Shown: positions 1-9,951 of the stretch, in pieces
Numbering within the stretch: position 1 is the stretch's first letter
Layout: each line of letters starts with the position of its first letter
Assembly: GCF_000220525.1 (NCBI RefSeq)
Contig: NZ_AFPK01000026.1
Location: 1 to 64,000 of the forward strand
DNA: 64,000 nucleotides
DNA from: Ochrovirga pacifica
Lineage (GTDB): Bacteria > Bacteroidota > Bacteroidia > Flavobacteriales > Flavobacteriaceae
Direction: 5' to 3'
Notes under the pieces: model-generated
Databases searched by the model: none
The model's input: the letters and a program-made list of their open reading frames with translations, nothing else
What the model was told of the DNA's origin: nothing
Made by a program: the position numbers and the translations under genes

Positions 1-88
1 TCTAAACACCCAACAGCAAAATTATTGTTACTGATGGTAAAACTCCACTTCTTCTAAACGATTGATTTCATCAATTATTTACTTAAAA

Positions 89-118
89 AAAAGCATCTGT
101 TTTACTACAGATGCTTTT
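89..118. terminator. Bidirectional hairpin terminator after the receptor gene
   Basis: Twelve-base arms AAAAGCATCTGT and ACAGATGCTTTT flank a six-base loop, with A-runs on one side and T-runs on the other, so it can stop transcription from either strand. It lies 40 bases past the stop of the minus-strand receptor. Bases 1-88 hold no gene I can support; any upstream gene is cut by the window edge. Confidence 0.75.
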
Positions 119-157
119 CTAAATTAAACTACGATAAACTAACTAAACTATATATTT

Positions 158-2773
158 TTAAAATTCGTTTTTCCCAAATTCACTTTCAATAAACTTAGAT
201 TTGTTTCTTAATTTGTTAAAGGTATACGTTAAGTTTAAGCTTACAATATCTACTTCGTATACATAGTTAGTGGTGGTATAAAACTCATCAGGCCTCCATG
301 TAGTAATACGTTGTTCGTTAGATTTTAACAAGCCCATGTCTATGTTTTGCCATTGTAAAGTAGCAGTTAAACTATCATCCAAAAACGATTTTCTAAAGGT
401 TAGATTTGGTGTGTAAAACCTTGAATCTTCTCCCATCGCTGTATTTCTATCCGATATGTAATTCAATGCTAACTGTACAGAAGCATTTTCCCAAAAATTG
501 TAGGTAGAGTTAAAGTTTACAGAGTAAATGGTCGATTCACTATCAATTGTATACGATCTAGTGTTTCCATCTCTATGATCAAAATTAAATACACCATCAA
601 TTGCGTAATTGTACACGTTTGCACCAATAAAATTGGTCCAGTTTTTCGTAGGCTTTAACGTTGCCCCTACTTCTATACCAATAGCGTTGCTCTTTCCTAC
701 ATTTGAAAACACACGGTTGATGATGCTATCATTAACCACATAATTCCCCGGATTGTTTGCATCTTCTTCATAAGCCAAAGCATTTACACGGTTGATGACA
801 TTTTTGGTATGTCTGTAATAAGCCGTTGCATAAATAGAATTTCCTCCTTTAAACTTTTTATTTACTCCCAATTCTACCAAATCGATAAACTCAGGTCTCA
901 ATTGGTTGTCCCCTTGCTCGTACACTTCTGAGTGCTCACGCTCTGCAAAACTGTTCATTTTAAAGGTGGTGGTACGCTGAACTCTTTTACTATAGGCAGC
1001 TTTTACGCTTGTTTTTTTGTTGATATTGTACTGCAAAGATGCCGAAGGAAACAATTTGAAATAATCGTAATTATACACGTTGTTTTCTGTATCTGAGGCT
1101 AATTTCTCTTTGTACTCTCTGTCCATATATTCTCCACGTACACCTGCTGCATAATCCCAGTTATTTTTGCTTCCAGACAATTGCGCATAAGCAGAGTGAA
1201 TGATTCTTTTCAACTCAATATCACTAGAGAACTCTTTCACTTGGCTAAAATCACTTACAGGTCTTCTGTCTCCTGAATTATTTCTTAAGTAAGTAAAGTC
1301 TCCCTCGTGGTTTAAATGTCTAAACTGGTATCCTGTTTCAATTTTACCAATTGTCATGGGTTTCCATTCATAATCTAAGTTGTAACGGATTCCATTTAAT
1401 GGATTGTCGTTGGTGTTGTATTCTTGCTGGTAAATGGTTTGGTAGTCAGTATCATTTACGTTGTCATTTTCGGTTGGCCCTCCTAAAAACGTGTACTCGT
1501 ACAAGAAAGAAGTTGACAGTTTAGATTTGTTATCAAATGTATGTGCATAATCAAAACTACCCAAAGCAAAATCTCCTTTACGAGTTCTTAAGTTGTGGTT
1601 GTAGTAGGCAAACCTTGATGCAGGGTCTATAGTTGCTGCTCCTTTAGGATCGTTTACTGTGTAATTATCGTAGTAAATGTCTGCCAAACGATCTTTTTGT
1701 TTTTTCCCAGCATACACCCCAACAGAAAACTCATCTTTGTCATTTGGTGTATAATCTACTGTAAAACGACCGTTATAACTAACATCATCAAAACTACGCT
1801 CCCCATCCGAAGGTAAAAAACGTTGAGTATCGTCCGAAGTGTCGTTTGGTGTTCCTTGATTGTTGTAAATATTCAATCCTCCTTCTCTTCTACCCGATTT
1901 GTCGTTTCGTTGGTAACTTGCTCCTACAGAAAAATTCCATTTGTCTGTTCTAGTGTTATACGTTACATCAGCACCATAACGTTGTGGGTACTCTTTGGTA
2001 TCATAGTCTTGTATTGGAGGAAAACCACCACGTACACTTACTTGAAAATAATCACCGTTAGTTGCTCCTTTCTTAGTGATGATGTTTAAAATACCTCCCG
2101 CTCCTTCTGGATCGTATTTTGCAGACGGTGCTGTAATTAGCTCTACTTTTTCTAATGCGTTGGCAGGCAATTGTGCCAAAATAGAAGCTGCATCTCCTTG
2201 GGTAGGTTTTCCGTTTAACAACACCGCAAAGCTATTACTTCCTCTTACGCTAATATCGCCTTCTACATTCATGGTAACAGAAGGCAAGTTTTTAATTACA
2301 TCCACAGCACTTCCTCCTTGGCTCGCTTGGAACTTATTGGCTTCAAATACTTGTCTGTCAATTTTATTTACCATAGTGGCTGCTTCTGCTTTTAACACTA
2401 CAGCATCCAGTTCATTTCCGTTAATTCCCAATGCAATTGTACCTAAATCTACAAAAGCATTGTTTTTAGCAACTACCACATTACTTATAGTTTGTGGTAA
2501 ATATCCCATAAAAGAGGCTTCTACTTTATAAGTTCCTTCTTTAATTCCTTTTAATAAAAAATTTCCACTAGCTTCACTTATCGTTCCTGTAACTAGCTGT
2601 CCACTTTCAGTGTTGAATAAAGTAATGGTGGCATACTCTAATGCTTGATTGTTACTTTTATCAACTACTTTTCCTGCAATTTGTGCTTGTGCCCATCCTG
2701 TAAATAAAAAAAAGGCTGCAAGCAACCATACGGTTCGTATCAAACCTTCTTTTGTCTGTTTCAATCTATTCAT
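158..2773 (-). CDS. TonB-dependent outer membrane receptor (beta-barrel family)
   Basis: 871 residues. A signal peptide (hydrophobic stretch about residues 12-30, ending AQA) precedes a carboxypeptidase-regulatory-like beta-sandwich (about 31-115), a TonB plug (about 125-235, with a GGILNI-type segment near its end) and a long aromatic-rich beta-barrel ending in F. This is the architecture of the flavobacterial outer-membrane beta-barrel family related to SusC/TonB receptors but shorter and without a SusD partner. It probably imports or senses a small nutrient through TonB energy; the substrate cannot be read from the sequence. The AraC-type regulator immediately upstream on the same strand (83-base gap) may control it. 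Family assignment is firm, ligand unknown. Confidence 0.88.
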   Translation of the reverse strand: MNRLKQTKEGLIRTVWLLAAFFLFTGWAQAQIAGKVVDKSNNQALEYATITLFNTESGQLVTGTISEASGNFLLKGIKEGTYKVEASFMGYLPQTISNVVVAKNNAFVDLGTIALGINGNELDAVVLKAEAATMVNKIDRQVFEANKFQASQGGSAVDVIKNLPSVTMNVEGDISVRGSNSFAVLLNGKPTQGDAASILAQLPANALEKVELITAPSAKYDPEGAGGILNIITKKGATNGDYFQVSVRGGFPPIQDYDTKEYPQRYGADVTYNTRTDKWNFSVGASYQRNDKSGRREGGLNIYNNQGTPNDTSDDTQRFLPSDGERSFDDVSYNGRFTVDYTPNDKDEFSVGVYAGKKQKDRLADIYYDNYTVNDPKGAATIDPASRFAYYNHNLRTRKGDFALGSFDYAHTFDNKSKLSTSFLYEYTFLGGPTENDNVNDTDYQTIYQQEYNTNDNPLNGIRYNLDYEWKPMTIGKIETGYQFRHLNHEGDFTYLRNNSGDRRPVSDFSQVKEFSSDIELKRIIHSAYAQLSGSKNNWDYAAGVRGEYMDREYKEKLASDTENNVYNYDYFKLFPSASLQYNINKKTSVKAAYSKRVQRTTTFKMNSFAEREHSEVYEQGDNQLRPEFIDLVELGVNKKFKGGNSIYATAYYRHTKNVINRVNALAYEEDANNPGNYVVNDSIINRVFSNVGKSNAIGIEVGATLKPTKNWTNFIGANVYNYAIDGVFNFDHRDGNTRSYTIDSESTIYSVNFNSTYNFWENASVQLALNYISDRNTAMGEDSRFYTPNLTFRKSFLDDSLTATLQWQNIDMGLLKSNEQRITTWRPDEFYTTTNYVYEVDIVSLNLTYTFNKLRNKSKFIESEFGKNEF

Positions 2774-2856
2774 TTTTTTGTTTGTTATTTTTTATGCTAC
2801 AATATTACAAAGCATTCTTAGCTAAACCATGGTGTATTTGTAAAAGCTAAGGTATA

Positions 2857-3669
2857 TTATTGTATGGCGTTTTTAAACTGTACAGGAGTTAGCCCTGTAT
2901 GCCTTTTAAAGTATTTTACAAAGTGAGATACGTCTTTAAAATTTAAATCAAACGCAATTTCTCCAACAGATTTATTAGTATACACAAGCAATCTCTTGAT
3001 TTCTTGCACCATATGATCAGCAATAATCTGTGAGGCCGTTTTACCAAGTTTTCTTTTGCAGATTTGATTTAAGTTTTGAGCACTAATATGTAGTTGATCT
3101 GCATAAAAAGCCACGTTGTTTTTTAAGCAATCGTTGAGTAAATTTACAAACTGAGTCATTTTATCCTTTTTGTCTACCGTAGTAATGTCTTGGGTATAAG
3201 AGAGTATTTTAGACAATAAAGCTTTTAACATTCCCTCTATCAGCTCTACAGAACTTTTAGGATTTTTATTTTCTTGGCTCAACATGTCAAACAACGAGCA
3301 AATGACAGCATCTTCTTCGTGAATTTCTATTTTTTGATTTTCTGATAAACGTAACAACTGAGTATTGATGTGTTTGTCTAAAGTGTGAGCTAAAAAATCT
3401 TCTTTAATAATCATTACATAGCCTTCAGGTTCGCTAGTAATCTCCCAATGATGTACTTCTTCTTTTTTGATGAGAAATACCACAGGCGGAGCAATTTTAT
3501 AGCTATTTAAATCCATATGATGAAAACCTGTTCCTTGAGTAAAATAAACCAACTCTAGATATTTGCTATGCCTATGAGGTTTTGTGTAACGTTTGCTTTT
3601 GTCAAAAGGTTCTATTTTAATATTTTCTACAGCGGCTAACTTATTGTATGTAATAATTTCAGAAGTCAA
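2857..3669 (-). CDS. AraC family transcriptional regulator
   Basis: 270 residues. The N-terminal half resembles a cupin-type sensor (segments PHRHSKYLELVYF and the following beta strands), the C-terminal 100 residues are the two helix-turn-helix motifs of AraC/XylS, ending with the typical DVSHFVKYFKRHTGLTPVQFK segment. It is transcribed toward the beta-barrel receptor gene with an 83-base gap, so local control of that receptor is the simplest reading. The effector is unknown. The C-terminal domain is certain; the cupin sensor is inferred from the spacing of His/Pro residues. Confidence 0.88.
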   Translation of the reverse strand: MTSEIITYNKLAAVENIKIEPFDKSKRYTKPHRHSKYLELVYFTQGTGFHHMDLNSYKIAPPVVFLIKKEEVHHWEITSEPEGYVMIIKEDFLAHTLDKHINTQLLRLSENQKIEIHEEDAVICSLFDMLSQENKNPKSSVELIEGMLKALLSKILSYTQDITTVDKKDKMTQFVNLLNDCLKNNVAFYADQLHISAQNLNQICKRKLGKTASQIIADHMVQEIKRLLVYTNKSVGEIAFDLNFKDVSHFVKYFKRHTGLTPVQFKNAIQ

Positions 3670-3793
3670 AATAAAAGTGGGGATTAGTGTTTAAAACAAA
3701 CGAATATCTTTGATTTGATGTAAGACGTTAATTATATGCAAAGGTTTAACATAAAATGGTATTTATTTTTTAATGTACACTCCTGTTTCTTTA

Positions 3794-3830
3794 TAAAAAA
3801 ACAATGGTTTGGTAAACCACCAAACCATTG
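3794..3830 (-). terminator. Intrinsic terminator of lon
   Basis: Perfect 12-base arms CAATGGTTTGGT and ACCAAACCATTG with a five-base loop. Read on the minus strand the hairpin is followed by seven T residues. It lies about 70 bases past the lon stop codon. Confidence 0.85.
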
Positions 3831-3897
3831 CTGAAAAAAGAAAATAAAAATTTTTTGAAAAAATTTGTATTGCTATACAAACGTATTAGTCGTAAAA

Positions 3898-6354
3898 TTA
3901 TTTGATTTCTAACACATTTTTTTTCACTTTTTGTTTGGTCAAGGCTATTTCAATTACTTGTTTCATTTCTGTAACATAATGAAATTTTAGACCTTTTAAA
4001 TAGGATTCTTTTATTTCTTCAATATCTTTTCTATTAGCTTCGCACAATACAATTTCTTTGATATTGGCTCTTTTTGCTGCTAAAATTTTTTCTTTAATTC
4101 CTCCTACAGGCAACACCTTTCCTCGCAAAGTAATTTCTCCTGTCATCGCTATTTTAGACTTTACTTTACGATTGGTAAACACAGACACTAAGGAAGTAAG
4201 CATGGTAACTCCTGCACTTGGACCATCTTTTGGAGTAGCTCCTTCTGGTACGTGAATGTGCACTTTGTTCTCATCCAACGTCTTTTGTTTAATTCCAAAC
4301 TCTTCTGCATTAGCTTTTATGTATTCCAAAGCAATTGTAGCAGACTCTTTCATTACGTTTCCTAAATTTCCTGTAATACTAAGGCCTTTCCCTTTAGATA
4401 ATATCGATTCAATAAACAAAATATCTCCTCCAACGCTAGTCCAAGCCAAACCAGTTACAACACCCGCAACATCATTGTTTTCGTATTTGTCTCTTTCCAA
4501 TTTAGCAGCTCCCAAAATTTCTAGTACTTTTTCTTGACTTAAGCTACTTTCGTACTCTTGTTCTAAAGCGATGGACTTAGCTGCGTAACGCACCAATTTG
4601 GCAATTACCTTTTCTAAGCTACGGACTCCAGATTCTCTAGTATATCCTGTAACAACAAACTCTAAAACTTGTTTGTTAATTTTTAAATGACTGGATTTAA
4701 GTCCATGCTCTTTTAACTGTTTTGGTAACAAGTGACGTTTGGCAATTTCTATTTTTTCTTCAATGGTATATCCAGAAACATTAATCATTTCCATACGGTC
4801 TCTTAAAGCCCATGGAATATCTCCAATACTGTTTGCAGTGGCAATAAACATTACTTTAGACAAATCGTAACCTATTTCTAAAAAGTTATCGTAAAATGCT
4901 GCGTTTTGTTCAGGATCTAATACTTCCAACATTGCAGAAGAAGGATCTCCTTGAATTCCAGAAGCCATTTTATCTATCTCATCCAACACAAATACAGGAT
5001 TGCTGGTTCCTGCTTTTTTTAAGTTCTGAATCAATCTACCTGGCATTGCACCAATATAAGTTTTACGATGACCTCTAATTTCAGACTCATCTCTTAATCC
5101 TCCCAAGGCAATTCGTACATATTTTCTACCCAAGGCTTCTGCAACCGATTTTCCCAGAGATGTTTTTCCCACACCTGGAGGTCCGTACAAACAGATAATC
5201 GGAGATTTCATATCACCTTTTAACTTTAGTACAGCCAAATGTTCTATAATTCGCTCTTTTACTTTTTCAAGCCCAAAGTGTTCGCGTTCTAAAATTTCCT
5301 CGGCAGCATTCAAATCAAATTTGTCTTTAGAATAAGTATCCCAAGGCAAATCTAACATCAATTCTAAGTAATTTCTTTGAATAGAATACTCGGGCATTTG
5401 TGGATTTAAACGTTTCATTCGGGCAACTTCTTTCTCAAAAGTTTCCCTTACCTCTTTGCTCCACTTTTTCTTTTTTCCTTTAGTGATGAGTTCTTGTACC
5501 TCGGCTTCCTGAGAATTTCCACCCAATTCTTCTTGAATGGTTTTTAGTTGCTGATGCAAGTAATACTCTCGCTGTTGCTGATCTAAATCTACGCGGGTTT
5601 TGTTCTGTATATCGTTACGCAATTCCAATCGTTGCAACTCTACATTCAACTTTTTTAGAGTAGCAATTGCTCGGTCTTTTAAATTGTTGATTTCTAAGAG
5701 TTCTTGTTTTTCATCAACTGACAAATCAATATTAGAAGAAATAAAATTAATTAGAAACGAATTGCTTTGTATGTTTTTAATTGCAAACGTTCCTTCGGTG
5801 GGTATGTTTGGATTTTCTTCTACTACATTTAAAGCCGTTTCTTTTACCGTTTCTATAATCTCTTTAAACTCGTTACTATCTTCTACAAACAAATCGTCTA
5901 GCATTTCTACAGCAGTTGCTTTTAAATAAGGCTCTTGCTGCACAACTTCTTTAATTTGCATGCGTTTTTTTCCTTGAATAATTACCGTTGTATTTCCATC
6001 GGGCATTTTTAGCACACGTAAAATTTGTGCCACCACTCCTGTGTGGTAAATATCATCAAAGGTTGGATTTTTACTTGCAGGATCTTTTTGTGCAACAATT
6101 CCCAAGGTCTTGTCTCCTTTATTTACCTCTTTGATTAACGCAATTGCTTTGTCTCTTGTTGCTGTTATAGGAATTACAACACCCGGAAACAAAACCGTGT
6201 TTCTTAAAGGCAAAATGGGCAGTATTTCAGGAACCACCTCTTTGTTCATTTCTGCTTCGTCTTCTGGAGTTAATAAAGGTATTAAATCCGAATCTTCATC
6301 AATGATGTTGTGCATAGACAAGGTGTTTATTTTTATGTTTTTGTATTTACTCAT
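3898..6354 (-). CDS. lon: ATP-dependent protease Lon
   Basis: 818 residues from the ATG at 6354. A longer frame begins five codons upstream, but MSKYKN is the usual flavobacterial beginning. Order: N-terminal substrate-binding LON domain (about 40-250), coiled-coil region, AAA+ module with Walker [10 protein letters not shown] near residue 390 and Walker B FVLDEIDK, then the serine-lysine protease domain with [11 protein letters not shown] (catalytic Ser near 711) and a Lys in [14 protein letters not shown] about 42 residues later. It degrades misfolded and regulatory proteins in the cytoplasm. It is a monocistronic gene with its own terminator and a consensus -7 element upstream. Length and motifs match the family; nothing odd. 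Confidence 0.97.
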   Translation of the reverse strand: MSKYKNIKINTLSMHNIIDEDSDLIPLLTPEDEAEMNKEVVPEILPILPLRNTVLFPGVVIPITATRDKAIALIKEVNKGDKTLGIVAQKDPASKNPTFDDIYHTGVVAQILRVLKMPDGNTTVIIQGKKRMQIKEVVQQEPYLKATAVEMLDDLFVEDSNEFKEIIETVKETALNVVEENPNIPTEGTFAIKNIQSNSFLINFISSNIDLSVDEKQELLEINNLKDRAIATLKKLNVELQRLELRNDIQNKTRVDLDQQQREYYLHQQLKTIQEELGGNSQEAEVQELITKGKKKKWSKEVRETFEKEVARMKRLNPQMPEYSIQRNYLELMLDLPWDTYSKDKFDLNAAEEILEREHFGLEKVKERIIEHLAVLKLKGDMKSPIICLYGPPGVGKTSLGKSVAEALGRKYVRIALGGLRDESEIRGHRKTYIGAMPGRLIQNLKKAGTSNPVFVLDEIDKMASGIQGDPSSAMLEVLDPEQNAAFYDNFLEIGYDLSKVMFIATANSIGDIPWALRDRMEMINVSGYTIEEKIEIAKRHLLPKQLKEHGLKSSHLKINKQVLEFVVTGYTRESGVRSLEKVIAKLVRYAAKSIALEQEYESSLSQEKVLEILGAAKLERDKYENNDVAGVVTGLAWTSVGGDILFIESILSKGKGLSITGNLGNVMKESATIALEYIKANAEEFGIKQKTLDENKVHIHVPEGATPKDGPSAGVTMLTSLVSVFTNRKVKSKIAMTGEITLRGKVLPVGGIKEKILAAKRANIKEIVLCEANRKDIEEIKESYLKGLKFHYVTEMKQVIEIALTKQKVKKNVLEIK

Positions 6355-6407
6355 AGGGCATAATGTCATTTTGACACAAAAAAGTTAAAGAACCACTTGG
6401 TCGATTT

Positions 6408-6416
6408 GCAAAAGTA
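6408..6416 (-). promoter_or_regulatory. -7 promoter element of lon
   Basis: Minus-strand TACTTTTGC is a perfect match to the Bacteroidota TAnnTTTG element, about 55 bases before the lon start. A clear -33 TTG at normal spacing is not visible. Confidence 0.55.
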
Positions 6417-6471
6417 CAAAAAAACAAGCATGTATCTGTGTCTACCATAGGTAATTCAATATTAATGCCAA

Positions 6472-6488
6472 TTGTCAAGAACTGACAA
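6472..6488. promoter_or_regulatory. Inverted repeat in the lon / desulfurase intergenic region
   Basis: TTGTCA and TGACAA form perfect six-base arms around a five-base spacer, between the divergent lon and cysteine desulfurase genes. The shape suits a dimeric repressor or activator, but no regulator is identified. Confidence 0.3.
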
Positions 6489-6547
6489 AATGTAAAATCA
6501 CCTTATATTGTACTTTGGCTTTTGGTTTGAAAGCGTATTTTTGCTTT

Positions 6548-7681
6548 ATGAAACGAGTTTATCTAGACAATGCTGCAACCACTCCCCTATTGCCACAAGT
6601 AACAGAGGCTATGGTGCAAACGATGCAAACTATTTTTGGAAACCCTTCTTCTACACACGCCTTTGGAAGAAGCGCAAGAGCTGTTATAGAAAATGCTAGA
6701 AAAAGTATTGCTCTTTATATGGGTTGTGCTACTTCCGAATTGGTATTTACCTCCGGAGGCACCGAAGCAGATAATTTGATTCTAAAAAATGCCGTTTACC
6801 ATTTAGGGGTGGATCACATTATTACCTCAGCCATTGAACACCACGCGGTACTACATACTGTTGATTTTTTAGCAACTAAGGGAGTTCACGTTTCTTATGT
6901 AAATATTTTGCCTAATGGTACCTTAGATTATCAACATTTAGAGCATTTGTTACAAAAACCATCTACAAAAACCCTTGTTTCTTTAATGCACGTAAACAAT
7001 GAAATAGGAACTATTTTAGATTTAGAAAAAGTCATACAACTAAAAAAAGATTATCAAGCTTTGTTTCATAGTGATACTGTGCAATCTGTGGGGCATTTTA
7101 ACATTAACCTAACTAAAATAGACATTGATTTTATTGCTGCCTCTGCACATAAATTTCATGGACCTAAAGGAATTGGTTTTGCTTTTTTTAGAAAAGGTAC
7201 TGCCATACACCCCGAAATTTTAGGAGGGGAACAAGAACGAGGTACCAGAGCAGGTACTGAAAATATCGCTGCAATTGTAGGAATGGAAAAAGCATTGAGC
7301 TGTTGTGTAAAAAACTTAGATAGTGATGTTGCTTATTTAAAAGATCTTAAAAGCTACTTTGTTTCTCAAATCCAAAAAGAGCTTCCCAATATTCGGTTTA
7401 ACGCCAACAGCAACAACCTAAATTCTAGTACACACACCATTGTTAATATTCAGTTTGCAAAGGACTTTCCTATGTTGCTCTTTCAGCTTGATTTAAAAGG
7501 AATTGCTGTTTCTGGAGGATCTGCTTGTCAGAGTGGAAGTCACAAAGGATCGCACGTATTGCAAAGCTTTTTAGAGGATGCTGCACAACAAAACACATCG
7601 GTTCGTTTTTCGTTTTCTAAGCTCACCAACAAAGAAGAAATTGATCATACCATCACTATCTTAAAAGAATTAAATTTATAA
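6548..7681 (+). CDS. Cysteine desulfurase (NifS/IscS-like)
   Basis: 377 residues from the ATG at 6548; an in-frame upstream extension lacks family similarity, whereas MKRVYLDNAATTPL is the canonical start. It is a fold-type I PLP enzyme that removes sulfur from cysteine for Fe-S cluster and thio-cofactor assembly. The PLP lysine is Lys202 in SAHKFHGPKG and the persulfide cysteine is Cys327 in GGSACQSGS. SAC(Q/S)SG resembles the NifS/IscS class rather than SufS. No iscU or suf gene is adjacent, so the acceptor is unknown. It is divergent from lon and convergent with the following AraC-type gene without a visible terminator. Confidence 0.93.
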   Translation: MKRVYLDNAATTPLLPQVTEAMVQTMQTIFGNPSSTHAFGRSARAVIENARKSIALYMGCATSELVFTSGGTEADNLILKNAVYHLGVDHIITSAIEHHAVLHTVDFLATKGVHVSYVNILPNGTLDYQHLEHLLQKPSTKTLVSLMHVNNEIGTILDLEKVIQLKKDYQALFHSDTVQSVGHFNINLTKIDIDFIAASAHKFHGPKGIGFAFFRKGTAIHPEILGGEQERGTRAGTENIAAIVGMEKALSCCVKNLDSDVAYLKDLKSYFVSQIQKELPNIRFNANSNNLNSSTHTIVNIQFAKDFPMLLFQLDLKGIAVSGGSACQSGSHKGSHVLQSFLEDAAQQNTSVRFSFSKLTNKEEIDHTITILKELNL

Positions 7682-7693
7682 GCTAGCTAATTC

Positions 7694-8449
7694 TTATTTA
7701 TTAGTTGCCTTTACCCTTTTTTTATTATTCCTGCTTCTTGTACTTACTATTAATCGTGCTTGATGTGCATAAGAATTTAAGCTAGTTTCATCAAAGGGCA
7801 ATTCCATTACCTGTTTCCAATCTCTTAAAAAATGTCTGTAATGATAATACCCTATGTCTTTCCAGTGCAACTCGGGTTTATAAAAAGCCAATGCCTCTAT
7901 AAACTTTTTGTTTCTTAAATATTGTTTGGGGGTAATTCCTATCTTTTTTTTGAACTCTTTTTCTATATACCTTGTAGAGCAATTTAAGTAACTGGCCAGT
8001 TCTTTAACCTTTACTTCTGTTTTTTGTGTATTGACAATATATTTTACTGCTCCTAAAAAAGAAGAATCTTTGTACTCAAAGTGATTTATAAATGTTTGTA
8101 AAGCCTCAAACTTTTTTTGTTGACAAGCGTGTTTTAAAATTTCTAAAACTTCTTTAGGATAATAATTAGCCAAATCTACCACTTGATTCTTGGGTGTAAT
8201 ATGCATACGATATACTCCATCAATAGGCAATCTTACTCCGTATATTTTACAAGGTTTTAGGACTTTATATTTTAATGCTCTAGATAAAATAGGTTGTACA
8301 TATATACTTGTAGTTTTAATTTTTTCTCCTTCTAACTCTATTGTATCTTTTTCAAAAAAATACAAGTAGCAATTGTTAGACATTAATATTCTTTCTAACA
8401 ATATCAACTCTTTAGAATCTTGCTCAAAACTGACACTTTTTATATTCAT
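7694..8449 (-). CDS. AraC-type helix-turn-helix regulator
   Basis: 251 residues from the ATG at 8449; a frame starting 11 codons upstream is possible but adds a cysteine-containing hydrophobic segment unlike the family. The N-terminal part (1-130) resembles the beta-rich sensor found in some Bacteroidota AraC proteins; residues about 135-225 contain an AraC DNA-binding domain (VKELASYLNCSTRYIEKEFKK, then GITPKQYLR). The second helix-turn-helix (HWKDIGYYHYRHFLRDWKQ) is shorter than usual, and a basic tail follows. It lies 77 bases downstream of the T9SS-cargo gene on the same strand and may regulate that surface cassette. Confidence 0.75.
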   Translation of the reverse strand: MNIKSVSFEQDSKELILLERILMSNNCYLYFFEKDTIELEGEKIKTTSIYVQPILSRALKYKVLKPCKIYGVRLPIDGVYRMHITPKNQVVDLANYYPKEVLEILKHACQQKKFEALQTFINHFEYKDSSFLGAVKYIVNTQKTEVKVKELASYLNCSTRYIEKEFKKKIGITPKQYLRNKKFIEALAFYKPELHWKDIGYYHYRHFLRDWKQVMELPFDETSLNSYAHQARLIVSTRSRNNKKRVKATNK

Positions 8450-8526
8450 TGGCTTACAAACAACAAAAACCCCAACATTCATGTATTGGGATCTTTGTTT
8501 GACTAAATTACCTCTTTTTTATAATA

Positions 8527-9381
8527 TTACCTTTTTACCAATTTATAGGTAAAAGCGGTCTTGCTACCCTCCACAAACTTTAGCACATACAAACCTGCTG
8601 GCAAATTGGAAATTGCTATTTCATGTTCATTCTTTCCTGACTTTACTATATTTCCAAGCACATCATACAATTGGTACTTAAAAGAAAGAACTTCTGTCTG
8701 AATTAAAATTTGTTCTAATTTTGCATTATAAATAACCTGAGCTTTATCCTTTTTTAATGTATCTGTGGTTAAAGAACTGGCATACTTCCAAACAAAAGTA
8801 TCTAAAGCAAGGTAGTCTATGTCTCCCGAAGCAGTAAAAATCAATTCGTCTATTTCTTTAGTGGCATTGTTTACTCCCCCTTCTATTTCAAAGTCAATAT
8901 ACGTAAATCCGTTGTTAGGACTAAATGTTTCAGTATTCGAAAAGCCTGTGTTTTTTTGAATAGTATACACTGTTCCTCCATTTTTCTTTCCAGTAATGGT
9001 TATCCCTCCTGTTGAAAAATTATTCAATTTTCTGTCAGAACAAAACAAATACAAACTGGCAACAGTTATTTTGGTTCCATCATTTGTTTTAATACCAAAA
9101 CTAGTCCCATCATTCCACCTAAAATCTATCTCATTAGAATTATCTATAAAAACATTATCGGCTGTAGTTCCTCCCCATCCGCAAGCAGTACACTCTGATG
9201 GTTTGTTATAAATATCAAAAGTTTCGTCTGTTATATTGCTTAAAATATCAAACTGAAGTCCATCACTAATAAAGATAGTACTAGCACTGGTTTCATCTTC
9301 AAAATTTTCGGTTATTTGCCCGTAGGCTGTATGTGCTGATATCCATAGCAGCCCAAGTATACAGTGTAATTTTCTTTTCAT
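8527..9381 (-). CDS. Secreted protein with type IX (type A) sorting domain
   Basis: 284 residues from the ATG at 9381 (MKRKLHCILG), giving a clean signal peptide ending in AYG. An upstream start would overlap the preceding gene and spoil the signal. The body (about 25-205) looks like an all-beta extracellular domain with no motif I recognise. The last 70 residues are a type A C-terminal sorting domain (YQLYDVLGNIVKSG, then ISNLPAGLYVLKF and YKLVKR), which directs export by the type IX secretion system and attachment to the surface. It directly follows a tail-collar protein gene, suggesting the two act at the cell surface. Localisation is well supported; function is unknown. Confidence 0.8.
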   Translation of the reverse strand: MKRKLHCILGLLWISAHTAYGQITENFEDETSASTIFISDGLQFDILSNITDETFDIYNKPSECTACGWGGTTADNVFIDNSNEIDFRWNDGTSFGIKTNDGTKITVASLYLFCSDRKLNNFSTGGITITGKKNGGTVYTIQKNTGFSNTETFSPNNGFTYIDFEIEGGVNNATKEIDELIFTASGDIDYLALDTFVWKYASSLTTDTLKKDKAQVIYNAKLEQILIQTEVLSFKYQLYDVLGNIVKSGKNEHEIAISNLPAGLYVLKFVEGSKTAFTYKLVKR

Positions 9382-9397
9382 TTTATTTTTTTTTGAT

Positions 9398-9949
9398 TTA
9401 TTCTCTTGATGGATAAACACCTGCTATGGCGATACAATAATTTAAGCCCAGATAAGGATTTCTATTGTTAAAAGGAGTCCCATTACCTGTATTGTTTATC
9501 GCAATTGATTCTTGATGCAAAGAAGTATTAGGTGATGATTGGTTGTAATTTTCTATGGCATTAAAAGTTCTTCCTTGATGCGTTCCACTTGTTGCAATAG
9601 AGGCATTGGAAGTTGCCGCATTTTGAGATGCATTTTGGTTGCTTACTTTGAGGCTTGCCGTATGATGATGTGCTGGTAAATTTTCTTTTAGAAGTACCTG
9701 ATGATCCTTCCCTCCTTTTTCTCCAAAATTAATTGTTTGCAAACCCGTACCTGAACCAAAACCAACAGGAGTTCTTCCTCTTAAATCTGGCAAAGCAAAC
9801 GTAGTTCTTCCATCACCTCCGTACGTTGTTCCTAGTAAAGAAAACAAAGCCTGATTTAACGTAATTGACATTAATTGTCCTTTGCACTGTACCCAACCTC
9901 TGGGTGTAAACCCAAATCCGAACAATCTTATTTCTCCTAATAATATCAT
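9398..9949 (-). CDS. Tail-collar domain protein (microcystin-dependent protein-like)
   Basis: 183 residues. It begins directly with LGEIRLFGFGFTPRGWVQC and continues LFSLLGTTYGGDGRTTFALPDLRGR, the hallmark of the phage tail Collar domain shared by phage fibres and the bacterial MdpB-like proteins. A low-complexity Ser/Asn/Ala segment (about 105-150) precedes the conserved C-terminus NYCIAIAGVYPSR. There is no signal peptide, which is usual in this family. No phage structural genes are nearby, so this is a stand-alone surface or secretion-linked homologue, not prophage. It is two bases from the upstream unknown gene and 16 bases from the T9SS cargo gene, so the three probably form one transcript. 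Confidence 0.82.
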   Translation of the reverse strand: MILLGEIRLFGFGFTPRGWVQCKGQLMSITLNQALFSLLGTTYGGDGRTTFALPDLRGRTPVGFGSGTGLQTINFGEKGGKDHQVLLKENLPAHHHTASLKVSNQNASQNAATSNASIATSGTHQGRTFNAIENYNQSSPNTSLHQESIAINNTGNGTPFNNRNPYLGLNYCIAIAGVYPSRE

Positions 9950-9951
9950 GC

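Noticed and set aside
1-88. Coding end of an upstream gene
   Set aside because: A frame ends at base 57 but is too short and featureless to assign.
1823-2531. Two plus-strand open frames inside the receptor gene
   Set aside because: They lie opposite a well-supported minus-strand receptor, have biased composition and no recognisable domain.
3898-6388. Several plus-strand frames across lon
   Set aside because: These are antisense shadows of a highly conserved coding gene.
9398-9949. Phage or phage-tail-like injection system
   Set aside because: Only a tail-collar domain protein is present; there is no sheath, tube, baseplate, capsid or integrase gene nearby, so a prophage or contractile system is not supported.
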